A stretch of DNA of 12,756 bases, taken from Polynucleobacter sp. (lineage in GTDB: Bacteria; Pseudomonadota; Gammaproteobacteria; Burkholderiales; Burkholderiaceae). A model generated the notes under the pieces. That model was not told the DNA's origin. It worked only from the letters and a program-made list of their open reading frames with translations, and did not search any database. The stretch spans positions 1 to 12,756 of the forward strand of contig JALRCP010000216.1 in the NCBI GenBank assembly GCA_023257325.1. The letters are read 5' to 3'. Below, piece after piece: positions 1-7,001 of the stretch. Each line of letters opens with the position of its first letter. The first letter of the stretch is position 1. Made by a program: the position numbers and the translations under genes.

Positions 1-5
1 CACCT

Positions 6-39
6 GTGACTGGAGTTCAGACGTGTGCTCTTCCGATCT
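6..39 (+). other. Illumina TruSeq read-2 adapter contamination
   Basis: These 34 bases match, from memory, the constant part of the TruSeq indexed (read 2) adapter: they begin GTGACTGGAGTTC and end GCTCTTCCGATCT. The mfd reading frame on the minus strand runs cleanly up to base 40 and changes exactly at this junction. The genome therefore starts at 40, and 1-39 is library sequence left on a contig end. The five bases before it (1-5) may be a remnant of the index, but that is a guess. Translated from the GTG at 6, the adapter gives a peptide beginning MTGVQTCALPI, a signature of such contamination in predicted proteins. Confidence 0.97.
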
Positions 40-1023
40 GTCATGACTTAAAAACTGATAACGTTGCTGCGTGTCTTGCCAAAATCCTTGGATGGGTGCC
101 TCAAGATCACCATGAAGTCCCAACCAAACAGGCCCTTTACTTAAAGGCACATAATCAAAAACAGTGGTCGTATTCTCAAAAAATAGAGGCAAATAAGATT
201 CAATGCCAGCACTTGGAATGCCTAAGCCGATGTCTTTGTAGATGCTGCAACGGCTGGGGTCGCCATCAAACACCTCGCGCCAGCGACCCCGAAAAGCTGT
301 GCGCGACTCTTCGTCCAGGGGAAATTCATGGCCGGGCAGTAGGCGAACTTCTTGGACCGGAAATAAGCTACGCTGAGTGTCTGGGTCAAAGGAACGAATT
401 TGATCAATTTCATTGCCAAATAAATCAATTCGGTAGGGCAGCGCTGAGCCCATCGGAAACAAATCAATCAAGCCCCCTCGAAGGCTGTATTCACCTGGGC
501 GAACCACGGCACTGACTGGATCGTAGCCAGCTTGTTGCAGTTGCGCGCGCAAGGCCATTTCATCGAGAGCATCTCCCTTTTTAAAAAAGAAAGTGTGTGC
601 GGCCAAGAAACTGGGTGGACCTAATTTTTGCAAGGCCGTGGTCACGGGCATCAAGACAATGTCGCAGCTGCCCATGAGTAATTCATGCAAAGTGGCTAAA
701 CGTTCAGACACCAAATCTTGGTGGGGAGAAAAAGCGTCGTAAGGCAGGATTTCCCAATCTGGCAATAAACGAACTTTGAGTTGAGGGGCGAATACCGGAA
801 TTTCTTCTTGCAAGCGTGCTGCATCCAGTGCGCTGGCACAGATGATGATCATCACTGAAAAAGCGGAACGGTGACGCAAGGCTTGTTCTGCGATGATCGC
901 CGAGTCAGATGATCCTTGGATGGGGCCGAAGGTAAAGCGCTGCCCAGCCCGAGGTTCGGGTAGGGGGGGTGACCAAGTCACCTGACTTAATTGGGCCAAG
1001 GAATCGGCCGATAACTTCTGCAT
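40..1023 (-). CDS. mfd: Transcription-repair coupling factor Mfd, N-terminal fragment (contig edge)
   Basis: Mfd displaces RNA polymerase stalled at DNA lesions and recruits UvrA for nucleotide excision repair. I translated the minus strand from the ATG at 1023-1021 and found 328 codons without a stop, up to the adapter junction. The product has the UvrB-homology module of Mfd: a conserved LLPDWEILPYDAFSPHQD at about residues 86-103, RPGEYSLRGGLIDLFP at about 175-190, and YRIDLFGNEIDQIRSFDP at about 197-214. Mfd is usually about 1150 residues, so the RNA-polymerase-binding domain, the helicase-like translocase and the C-terminal domain are missing because the contig stops, not because the gene is broken. 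It is divergent from ispD, with 25 bases between the start codons. There is no Shine-Dalgarno, but a perfect TATAAT lies ten bases upstream of the ATG, so the message may be almost leaderless. Confidence 0.96.
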
Positions 1024-1032
1024 AAGCGAGCC

Positions 1033-1063
1033 ATTATAGAATTGAGGCATGAATTCAGCTCAA
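1033..1063 (-). promoter_or_regulatory. Candidate mfd promoter, near-leaderless
   Basis: On the minus strand there is a perfect -10 box TATAAT (1033-1038) preceded, after a 19-bp spacer, by TTGAGC (1058-1063) as a weak -35. Initiation about seven bases after the -10 would leave only a few bases before the mfd ATG at 1023. On the plus strand an overlapping TAGAAT (1037-1042) could be the -10 of ispD, but it has no good -35. The element is seen directly; its activity is inference. Confidence 0.4.
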
Positions 1064-1798
1064 ACCTCTAAAAACTCAAGCCCTGCTTTGCATGTTTTGA
1101 TGCCTTGCGCAGGGACGGGTTCAAGAATGGGCTTGAGTCGCCCGAAGCAATTTGAGCTTTTAGCTGGTCAGCCCATGGCCTTACACGCCATTCAAACATT
1201 TTTATCCATGCCTGAGATTCAATCGGTTTGGGTAGGTATTTCACAAGATGCCCAAGAGCTGTCAGCCATCTCTAATCAATGGCCCCAAGATGCAAGATTT
1301 CGTTTCAGTTCAACTGGGGGTGCCACTCGAGCCCAAACTGTATGTAATACGCTCAAAGCCATGGCTGCAGCTGGCGTTGATGAAGACGATTGGATTTTGG
1401 TTCATGATGCTGCCAGACCAGGCTTAACAGTTGAGGCCGCTCGTCGCTTGATTGATGCGGTCATTGATCATGGTTTTGTGGCCGGGGGTATTTTGGCCAT
1501 GCCCATGGCGGACACACTCAAAATGATTTCTGCGCAAAATCCCCACTGTATTGGTAAAACTCTCCCTAGAGAGGGTTTGTGGTTGGCGCAAACCCCTCAA
1601 ATGTTCAGATTAAAAGCTTTAACCGAAGCATTAGAAACTTCACTAAAACAAAATTTAGACATCACGGATGAAGCCAGTGCCATGGAGCGAGCTGGATGTG
1701 AACCTTTATTGGTTCAAGGGGAATGGCGTAATTTAAAGGTGACATATCCCGCTGATTGGGCTTTAATGAGTCAATTATTGACGAGCAACAGGGACTAG
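1049..1798 (+). CDS. ispD: 2-C-methyl-D-erythritol 4-phosphate cytidylyltransferase IspD
   Basis: IspD joins CTP and 2-C-methyl-D-erythritol 4-phosphate to make CDP-methylerythritol, the third step of the MEP route to isoprenoid precursors, in the cytosol. The 249-residue product has the family's CTP-binding loop [10 protein letters not shown] with R26 and K33 in the positions of the catalytic Arg and Lys. It also has the HDAARPG motif, MADTLK, QTPQMFR and [12 protein letters not shown]. The length is normal, about 13 residues longer at the N-terminus than E. coli IspD. An in-frame TGA lies at 1043-1045, so 1049 is the first possible ATG, and the next Met (residue 18) falls inside the nucleotide-binding strand. 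The only SD-like bases (GAGG) sit one base before the ATG, too close to be a normal site. ispF follows after 11 bases, so the two genes form an operon. Confidence 0.96.
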   Translation: MNSAQTSKNSSPALHVLMPCAGTGSRMGLSRPKQFELLAGQPMALHAIQTFLSMPEIQSVWVGISQDAQELSAISNQWPQDARFRFSSTGGATRAQTVCNTLKAMAAAGVDEDDWILVHDAARPGLTVEAARRLIDAVIDHGFVAGGILAMPMADTLKMISAQNPHCIGKTLPREGLWLAQTPQMFRLKALTEALETSLKQNLDITDEASAMERAGCEPLLVQGEWRNLKVTYPADWALMSQLLTSNRD

Positions 1799-1809
1799 AA
1801 AGAATCAAG

Positions 1810-2298
1810 ATGAGTAGTAATCCATTCCGAATCGGTCAAGGGTATGACATTCATGCTTTGGTAGCGGGTCGCGATTTGATTTTGGGTGGCGTCAAGATTC
1901 CTCATGACAAAGGTCTATTGGGACACTCAGATGCGGATGCACTCCTACACGCCATCACTGATGCCCTCCTAGGCGCTGCAGCTTTAGGCGATATCGGTCG
2001 CCACTTTCCCGACACAGATGAACGGTACAAGGGCGCAGATAGTCGGGTGCTGTTGCGCGCCGCCTTGGCTTTGGTTCAAGCGGCCGGTTATCAAGTGGGT
2101 AACGTCGACGCCACCATCATTTGTCAGTCACCGAAGATGGCACCACATATTCCAGAGATGGTTAAAAACATCGCCAGCGATTTGGGTATTTCATCAGATC
2201 ATGTGAATGTCAAAGCCAAGACCAATGAACAGTTGGGTCATCTTGGAAGAGGTGAGGGTATTGCGGTTCAGGCAGTAGCTCTCATTCAAAAAATCTAG
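1810..2298 (+). CDS. ispF: 2-C-methyl-D-erythritol 2,4-cyclodiphosphate synthase IspF
   Basis: IspF cyclises CDP-methylerythritol 2-phosphate to methylerythritol 2,4-cyclodiphosphate with release of CMP, two steps after IspD in the MEP pathway. It is normally a homotrimer with one metal site per subunit. The 162-residue product has the metal ligands in the GYDIH motif (D13, H15) and H47 in HSDADALLH. It also has [25 protein letters not shown] and the C-terminal [18 protein letters not shown] chose the ATG at 1810, 11 bases after the ispD stop and preceded by a weak AGAAAG. An in-frame ATG at 1756 would add 18 residues unlike the family and overlap ispD by 43 bases. ispD and ispF are separate here, whereas some bacteria fuse them. 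Confidence 0.96.
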   Translation: MSSNPFRIGQGYDIHALVAGRDLILGGVKIPHDKGLLGHSDADALLHAITDALLGAAALGDIGRHFPDTDERYKGADSRVLLRAALALVQAAGYQVGNVDATIICQSPKMAPHIPEMVKNIASDLGISSDHVNVKAKTNEQLGHLGRGEGIAVQAVALIQKI

Positions 2299-2320
2299 AT
2301 TCAAGCATCTGCTAGAAGTT

Positions 2321-2348
2321 AAAAAGCCCCGATGAATCGGGGCTTTTT
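2321..2348. terminator. Bidirectional intrinsic terminator, ispF / FKBP
   Basis: A GC-rich hairpin (GCCCCGA, loop TGAA, TCGGGGC) is flanked by five A on the left and five T on the right, so it has a U-tract in both directions. It lies between convergent ispF (plus) and the FKBP gene (minus), and can end both transcripts. Confidence 0.9.
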
Positions 2349-2385
2349 AATGGTGCTTTTCTTTAATTTAGGCTAAACCCAAAAG

Positions 2386-2733
2386 TTAAACACCCAACAA
2401 CTCCACTTCAAATAGCAAGGTTGCATTGGGTGGAATCACTCCGCCAGCGCCATAAGCTCCGTAGCCTAGGTCAGCGGGGATGATCAGGCGACGTGTGCCA
2501 CCAATCTTCATTCCTTGGACACCTTCATCCCAACCTTTAATCACCATGCCGCCACCCAATGGGAACTCAAATGGATCATTGCGATCTTTGCTGGAATCAA
2601 ATTTTTGGCCCGCTTGACCGTTTTCATATAACCAACCGGTGTAATGAACTGACACATATTGGCCTTTTTTAGCTTCTTCGCCCGAGCCAATAACGGTGTC
2701 TTCGTACTGCAAACCTGATGGGGTGGTAATCAT
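2386..2733 (-). CDS. Small cytoplasmic FKBP-type peptidyl-prolyl cis-trans isomerase
   Basis: A single-domain FKBP that speeds cis-trans isomerisation of X-Pro bonds. The 115 residues form one FKBP fold with no signal peptide, so it is probably cytoplasmic. Residues matching the FKBP12 pocket are present: Y31, F45-D46, F57, V64-I65, W68 in GWDEGVQGM, Y91 in GYGAYG, and F108 in LLFEVELL. The loop position of human FKBP12 His87 is Ala here. The gene starts 10 bases after the mscL stop, and its SD (TAAGGA) overlaps that stop codon, which points to translational coupling in an mscL-FKBP operon. The size and tail resemble the short FKBPs of Neisseria and Burkholderia. The exact client is unknown. 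Confidence 0.93.
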   Translation of the reverse strand: MITTPSGLQYEDTVIGSGEEAKKGQYVSVHYTGWLYENGQAGQKFDSSKDRNDPFEFPLGGGMVIKGWDEGVQGMKIGGTRRLIIPADLGYGAYGAGGVIPPNATLLFEVELLGV

Positions 2734-2743
2734 TTCAATGTCC

Positions 2744-3172
2744 TTATTTTTTTAAACTATCTCTGATTTCACGGAGTAACTGAATATCTTCAGGTACTGG
2801 GGGTGGGGGTGTATCTGTTTCGTCCTGAAGTTTAATGCGATTAATGATTTTGACCATTTGGAAAATGATGAAAGCCAATAAAACAAAATTCAGGGTGATG
2901 GTTAGAAAGTTGCCGTAGGCAAAAAGCGGCACACCGGCTTTTCTTAGGGCATCTAAAGTCATCGGTACATTCTCAGGAACTTTTCCTAAGACTATGAATA
3001 AATTGGAAAAATCTAATTTTCCACCAATCAGCCAGGCAATCAAAGGCATGATCACATCACCAACTACTGAATCAACAATCTTGCCAAAAGCACCACCGAT
3101 GATCACGCCCACGGCCAAATCAATCACATTGCCGCGAACCGCAAAAGCACGGAATTCTTGCAACATTTTCAT
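2744..3172 (-). CDS. mscL: Large-conductance mechanosensitive channel MscL
   Basis: MscL is a homopentameric inner-membrane pore that opens under high membrane tension and releases solutes during hypo-osmotic shock. The 142-residue protein has the amphipathic N-terminal helix and a first membrane helix (about 16-48) with [21 protein letters not shown]. Its constriction residues L19 and V23 align without gaps with E. coli L19 and V23. A periplasmic loop follows, then a second helix (about 86-108) and a cytoplasmic tail with [19 protein letters not shown], which resembles the bundle-forming C-terminus. E. coli MscL is 136 residues. The start is the first of two nearby Met codons, because GAGGA lies nine bases before it but 15 before the second. 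It is the first gene of a unit with the FKBP gene. Confidence 0.96.
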   Translation of the reverse strand: MKMLQEFRAFAVRGNVIDLAVGVIIGGAFGKIVDSVVGDVIMPLIAWLIGGKLDFSNLFIVLGKVPENVPMTLDALRKAGVPLFAYGNFLTITLNFVLLAFIIFQMVKIINRIKLQDETDTPPPPVPEDIQLLREIRDSLKK

Positions 3173-3210
3173 TTAGAAATCCTCTACTGATTGAACAAAG
3201 TAAGACTGGC

Positions 3211-3239
3211 AGTTTAGCGAGATTGAAAGATTATTCCAA
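3211..3239 (-). promoter_or_regulatory. Candidate sigma70 promoter for mscL
   Basis: On the minus strand, TTGGAA (3234-3239) and TAAACT (3211-3216) are separated by exactly 17 bp; each box matches the consensus at four of six positions. It would start transcription near 3204 and give a leader of about 30 nt containing the GAGGA site of mscL. The -35 box overlaps one arm of the inverted repeat at 3235-3294, so a factor or structure there could affect mscL. Confidence 0.45.
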
Positions 3240-3294
3240 TCCACCCAATGGGTAGTAGTGCTTGAGTCTCTTCAGAGGGAAGTGGTGGATTGGA
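3235..3294. repeat. 11-bp perfect inverted repeat with 38-nt loop
   Basis: The left arm TCCAATCCACC (3235-3245) is the exact reverse complement of GGTGGATTGGA (3284-3294). The 38-nt loop has a smaller fold, CTCT-TC-AGAG, and the left arm is followed by ACCC-AAT-GGGT. There is no U-tract on either side, so it is not a standard terminator. It lies between the divergent mscL and tig genes and overlaps the candidate mscL -35. It could be an operator for a dimeric regulator, a small structured RNA, or a short dispersed repeat; the window has no second copy that I noticed. Confidence 0.7.
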
Positions 3295-3318
3295 CGGCAT
3301 TTTTGGTAAACCATCATG

Positions 3319-3403
3319 TAGAATAGAGAGCTTTGTGATGTTTCACCCTTGGTGGCGGAGCAACCCAGTTTGGGTTGATTGTTCTAGCCCCAATTTTTAT
3401 TAG
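3319..3403 (+). promoter_or_regulatory. Candidate tig promoter region with leader hairpin
   Basis: Two weak options are visible. TAGAAT (3319-3324) is a good -10 without a convincing -35. TTGATT (3375-3380) and TATTAG (3398-3403) have a 17-bp spacer and four of six matches each, but would leave a leader of only about 12 nt. Between them is a perfect 7-bp hairpin, CAACCCA-GTT-TGGGTTG (3361-3377), which would lie in the 5' leader if the upstream -10 is used. No strong Shine-Dalgarno precedes the tig ATG at 3422; GGGA at about 3411 is the nearest. Confidence 0.3.
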
Positions 3404-3421
3404 CTTAAACGGGATACCAGC

Positions 3422-4753
3422 ATGTCTGTAACGATTGAAAACCTCGGCAATTTAGACCGTAAAATTACTCTTAGCTTTCCAAAAGCGGATACTGAAAAAG
3501 CTCGCGCTGCGCGCTTACAAAAGCTATCCAAAACAGTGAAGATGGCTGGCTTTCGTCCTGGCAAAGTACCCATGAAAATGGTGGAAGCCCAATACGGCAT
3601 GCAGGTGGATTTTGAAGTTCAGTTTGACCATGCCTCTCAATTGTTTTTTGACATCAGCAAAAAACAAGGTTTAAAAATTGCTGGTCAGCCAAGTCTTGAG
3701 CCTAAGAGCGATATGAGCGCTGATCCAATTGTGTATGACGCCAAGTTTGAAGTATTCCCAGAAGTCACAATCGGTGACTTGTCCAAAGTTGAAATCACGC
3801 GTCACACCACAGATGTGAATGACACAGAAATTGATAAAACATTAGAAATTCTTCGTAAGCAACGTGTTCACTACCATGTGCGTGGTGAAGCTGGTGAGCA
3901 TGGTGACGGTGGCGCCAATGCAGCTGCCCAAACAGGTGACCAAGTCACGGTTGATTTCGTGGGCAAGATTGATGGCGTGGAATTTGCCGGTGGTAAAGCA
4001 GAGAACTTTGCCTTTGTGTTGGGCGAAGGTCGCATGTTGCCAGAATTTGAAGCCGCTGCTTTGGGCTTGAAGGCCGGTGAGTCTAAGACTTTCCCATTGG
4101 CTTTCCCAGCGGATTATCACGGCAAGGATGTGGCGGGTAAAACAGCTGACTTTACGATCACGATGAAGAAAGTAGAGTGGCCTCATTTGCCAGAAGTGAA
4201 TGATGATTTTGCTAAATCCTTGGGCGTGGCTGAAGGTGTGGCCAAAATGCGCGAAGAAATTCGCACTAACCTTACACGTGAAGTGGCGCGTCGCACGCAA
4301 ACTTTGTTGAAGGGTCAAGTGATGGAATCTTTGACTAAGGCTTGCGAAATGGCTGTGCCCAAAGGTTTGGTAGCGCAAGAGCAAGAGCGCTTGATTGCGA
4401 ATGCTCGTCAAGACTTAGCAGCTCGTGGTGTGCCCAATGCCAAAGATGCCCCGATTCCTGCGGAGCTTTTCTCTTCTCAAGCTGAGCAGCGTGTGAAGTT
4501 GGGTTTGATTTTGAATGAGTTGGTTAAACAACAATCATTGGAAGCCAAGCCTGAACAAATCAAAGCAGAGATTGAAGAGCAATCCGCAAGCTATGAGGAC
4601 CCTAAAGAAGTCATGCGTTGGTACTATAGCGATCCAAAACGTTTGGCAGACATTGAAGCTTTAGTATTAGAGAACAATGTGGTTGCCTATGTCACAGGTC
4701 TAGCCAAAGTGTCTGAAAAAGCAGTAAGCTTTGAAGAACTGAGTAAGATGTAA
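3422..4753 (+). CDS. tig: Trigger factor, ribosome-associated chaperone
   Basis: Trigger factor docks at the ribosome exit tunnel and shields new chains; it also has prolyl isomerase activity. The 443 residues show the three usual parts. The N-terminal ribosome-binding domain carries [12 protein letters not shown] at 43-54, where E. coli has the FRK form. A central FKBP-like domain spans about 172-252 ([17 protein letters not shown] to [10 protein letters not shown]). The helical C-terminal chaperone domain holds [13 protein letters not shown] and [13 protein letters not shown]. It is slightly longer than the 432-residue E. coli protein, partly through a Gly/Ala/His-rich stretch at about 150-170 ([17 protein letters not shown]) just before the isomerase domain. 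clpP follows after 49 bases that contain a short GATCAA/TTGATC hairpin (4761-4777) but no terminator, so tig-clpP-clpX are probably cotranscribed. Confidence 0.97.
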   Translation: MSVTIENLGNLDRKITLSFPKADTEKARAARLQKLSKTVKMAGFRPGKVPMKMVEAQYGMQVDFEVQFDHASQLFFDISKKQGLKIAGQPSLEPKSDMSADPIVYDAKFEVFPEVTIGDLSKVEITRHTTDVNDTEIDKTLEILRKQRVHYHVRGEAGEHGDGGANAAAQTGDQVTVDFVGKIDGVEFAGGKAENFAFVLGEGRMLPEFEAAALGLKAGESKTFPLAFPADYHGKDVAGKTADFTITMKKVEWPHLPEVNDDFAKSLGVAEGVAKMREEIRTNLTREVARRTQTLLKGQVMESLTKACEMAVPKGLVAQEQERLIANARQDLAARGVPNAKDAPIPAELFSSQAEQRVKLGLILNELVKQQSLEAKPEQIKAEIEEQSASYEDPKEVMRWYYSDPKRLADIEALVLENNVVAYVTGLAKVSEKAVSFEELSKM

Positions 4754-4802
4754 TCGCAAAGATCAAACTAGTTGATCGGCTGACCTTGGAGACAATAAGA
4801 AT

Positions 4803-5435
4803 ATGAACAACCCGCACAATTCTGCCAATACTGGCGCATTAGACACACAAGCATTGGGTTTGGTGCCGATGGTTGTAGAAACCTCGGGTCGTGGTGAGCG
4901 TGCTTATGACATTTATTCACGCTTACTCAAAGAGCGTGTGGTTTTCTTGGTGGGTGAAGTGAATGATCAAACCGCCAATTTGGTGATTGCTCAGTTACTT
5001 TTCTTGGAGAGTGAAAATCCAGAAAAAGACATCTCTTTGTACATCAACTCTCCAGGGGGTTCTGTGTCTGCTGGCTTGGCCATTTACGACACCATGCAAT
5101 TCATCAAGCCGGATGTCAGCACCTTGTGCATGGGTATGGCGGCTAGCATGGGCGCCTTCTTATTAGCAGCGGGTACCAAAGGCAAGCGTTTCTCCTTGCC
5201 TAATTCACGTGTGATGATTCATCAACCATTGGGCGGTGCCCGTGGTCAAGCGTCGGATATCGAGATTCAAGCGCGCGAGATTCTTTATTTGCGTGAACGT
5301 TTGAATAAAGTGTTGTCTGATCGCACGGGTCAAACCATTGAAACGATTGCTAAAGATACCGATCGCGATAATTTCATGTCCGCGGATCAAGCCAAGGAAT
5401 ATGGCTTGATTGACCAGGTAATCGAAAAGCGCTAA
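4803..5435 (+). CDS. clpP: ATP-dependent Clp protease proteolytic subunit ClpP
   Basis: ClpP is the tetradecameric serine peptidase chamber that degrades proteins unfolded and fed in by ClpX or ClpA. The 210-residue product has the complete triad: S115 in [10 protein letters not shown]140 in MIHQPLGG, and D189 in [10 protein letters not shown]. The 25- and 49-residue gaps between them equal those in the E. coli enzyme. The oxyanion-region motif [15 protein letters not shown] is at 82-96. About 18 residues before the conserved LVPMVVE form a variable N-terminus that is probably a removed propeptide. GGAG lies about a dozen bases before the ATG. clpX follows after 30 bases with its own strong SD. 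Confidence 0.97.
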   Translation: MNNPHNSANTGALDTQALGLVPMVVETSGRGERAYDIYSRLLKERVVFLVGEVNDQTANLVIAQLLFLESENPEKDISLYINSPGGSVSAGLAIYDTMQFIKPDVSTLCMGMAASMGAFLLAAGTKGKRFSLPNSRVMIHQPLGGARGQASDIEIQAREILYLRERLNKVLSDRTGQTIETIAKDTDRDNFMSADQAKEYGLIDQVIEKR

Positions 5436-5465
5436 ATAGAAAAACTAGGCAACTAGGGAGGCTTT

Positions 5466-6755
5466 ATGAGCGACACAACCCATTCAACTGAGAAGCCTCT
5501 GTATTGCTCTTTCTGTGGCAAAAGTCAGCATGAAGTCAAAAAGCTGATTGCTGGTCCCAATGTCTTTATTTGTGATGAGTGCATTGATTTATGCACCGAT
5601 ATCATCACCGAAGAAATCAGTCAGGCGCCAGAGGCAGACCCGCGTGAAGGTTTGCCAACGCCCCACGAAATCCGTGCGAGTCTTGATCAGTATGTGATTG
5701 GTCAAGATCATGCCAAAAAACAGTTGGCGGTGGCGGTTTATAACCACTACAAACGTTTGAAGCACATCGAAACCACGGGTGCAGCAAAAAATAAGAAAAC
5801 GATTCATAAGGGTGTTGAGCTAGCCAAAAGTAACATTCTTTTGATTGGACCCACGGGTTCAGGAAAAACATTGTTGGCCCAAACATTGGCCAGATTATTG
5901 GATGTGCCATTTGTGATTGCCGATGCAACCACACTCACTGAAGCGGGTTATGTCGGTGAAGACGTTGAGAACATCATTCAAAAGCTCTTACAAGCTTGTG
6001 ACTACAACGTTGAAAAAGCACAAAAGGGCATTGTCTACATTGATGAGATCGATAAGATTTCTCGTAAATCAGATAACCCATCCATTACGCGTGACGTATC
6101 TGGTGAGGGCGTACAGCAGGCTCTCTTGAAGTTGGTTGAAGGCACCATGGCTTCTGTGCCACCTCAAGGAGGTCGCAAGCATCCCAACCAAGACTTCTTG
6201 CAAGTGGATACCACCAATATTCTATTTATCTGCGGTGGTGCTTTTGACGGTTTAGAAAAAGTGATTCAACAGCGCACGGTGACCGCAGGCATTGGTTTTG
6301 GAGCGCAGGTTCGCGGCAAAGATGATCGATCCATCTCTGAATTACTCAAAGAAGTTCAGACAGAAGACCTCATCAAGTTCGGTTTGATTCCGGAGCTCAT
6401 TGGGCGTTTGCCGGTGGTGGCCACCTTGGCTCAGCTAGACGAAGCTGCTTTGGTCCAGATTCTCACAGAACCCAACAACGCTCTGGTCAAACAATATCAA
6501 GCTTTGCTTGATATGGAAGGGGTCGAATTAGAGATTCGTCCCAATGCCTTGAGTGCAATTGCTAAAAAAGCCATTGCTCGTAAGACTGGGGCTCGTGGTT
6601 TGAGGTCCATCATTGAGCATGCCTTAATGGACGTGATGTATGACTTGCCTAGTCTAGAAAACGTTCAAAGAGTGGTGATCGACGAGAGCACTATTAACGG
6701 TGATGGCAAGCCTTTGATGCTCTATCAAGAAGCGTCTGAGAAGGCTGCTTCTTAA
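5466..6755 (+). CDS. clpX: ClpXP unfoldase subunit ClpX
   Basis: ClpX is a hexameric AAA+ machine that recognises tagged or specific substrates, unfolds them with ATP and passes them to ClpP. In the 429 residues I see the N-terminal zinc-binding domain (C14, C17, C36, C39). The Walker A box is GPTGSGKT at 128-135, the substrate-gripping pore loop GYVG is at 161-164, and Walker B is VYIDEID with D193-E194. The ClpP-docking IGF loop is at 276-278, the arginine finger in [11 protein letters not shown] is R314, and the sensor-2 motif [10 protein letters not shown] is present. All key residues are intact and the length is typical (E. coli 424). A strong AGGGAGG lies four bases before the ATG. A terminator follows, separating it from lon. 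Confidence 0.98.
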   Translation: MSDTTHSTEKPLYCSFCGKSQHEVKKLIAGPNVFICDECIDLCTDIITEEISQAPEADPREGLPTPHEIRASLDQYVIGQDHAKKQLAVAVYNHYKRLKHIETTGAAKNKKTIHKGVELAKSNILLIGPTGSGKTLLAQTLARLLDVPFVIADATTLTEAGYVGEDVENIIQKLLQACDYNVEKAQKGIVYIDEIDKISRKSDNPSITRDVSGEGVQQALLKLVEGTMASVPPQGGRKHPNQDFLQVDTTNILFICGGAFDGLEKVIQQRTVTAGIGFGAQVRGKDDRSISELLKEVQTEDLIKFGLIPELIGRLPVVATLAQLDEAALVQILTEPNNALVKQYQALLDMEGVELEIRPNALSAIAKKAIARKTGARGLRSIIEHALMDVMYDLPSLENVQRVVIDESTINGDGKPLMLYQEASEKAAS

Positions 6756-6801
6756 GTCTCTAATTGAACTAAATGTAGTATTAAAGGGTATTGATTGATT
6801 G

Positions 6802-6826
6802 AAAACCCCCTAAATAGGGGGTTTTT
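6802..6826 (+). terminator. Intrinsic terminator after clpX
   Basis: A hairpin AAAACCCCCTA, loop AA, TAGGGGGTTTT, ends in a T-run (6822-6826) and lies 46 bases after the clpX stop. It closes the tig-clpP-clpX unit. The A-rich left side would also allow some termination in the other direction, but no minus-strand gene faces it. Confidence 0.9.
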
Positions 6827-6918
6827 CATTTTTGGCGTTCATAAATATCCTTTCCTTAAGGTAAAAATTGGATAAAAGGACCCAAAAATCACATTTATTA
6901 GCATTTTTCTTAGTTTTT

Positions 6919-6950
6919 ACCCTTGTTTTTCACCAAAACAGACCCAAATT
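6919..6950 (+). promoter_or_regulatory. Candidate heat-shock (sigma32-type) promoter of lon
   Basis: ACCCTTGTTT (CTTGTTT at 6922-6928) and CCCAAATT (6943-6950) are 14 bp apart. This resembles the sigma32 pattern CTTGAAA, 13-15 bp, CCCCATNT, which controls lon in enterobacteria. It would give a leader of about 45 nt. I saw no clear sigma70 pair in the AT-rich stretch 6830-7000. The boxes are imperfect, so this is a candidate only. Confidence 0.4.
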
Positions 6951-7001
6951 CCATGTATTCTTACTCTGTAGGAAAATACAAACACATTTTGGAGATAAAC
7001 C

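Noticed and set aside
6..515. 169-residue open frame on the plus strand beginning MTGVQTCALPI
   Set aside because: It starts inside the sequencing adapter and then runs antisense to mfd, whose frame is clearly the conserved one.
1756..1809. Upstream ATG giving an 18-residue longer IspF
   Set aside because: The extension overlaps ispD, resembles no IspF N-terminus, and the ATG at 1810 begins right before the conserved [10 protein letters not shown].
3290..3324. TTGGAC and TAGAAT as a tig promoter pair
   Set aside because: The spacer is 23 bp, too long for a normal sigma70 promoter.
3842..4411. 189-residue antisense open frame inside tig
   Set aside because: Low-complexity composition rich in His and Phe, no family resemblance, and the plus strand is an intact trigger factor.
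4761..4777. GATCAA/TTGATC hairpin between tig and clpP as a terminator
   Set aside because: Only six pairs, AT-rich and no T-run follows; clpP is more likely cotranscribed with tig.
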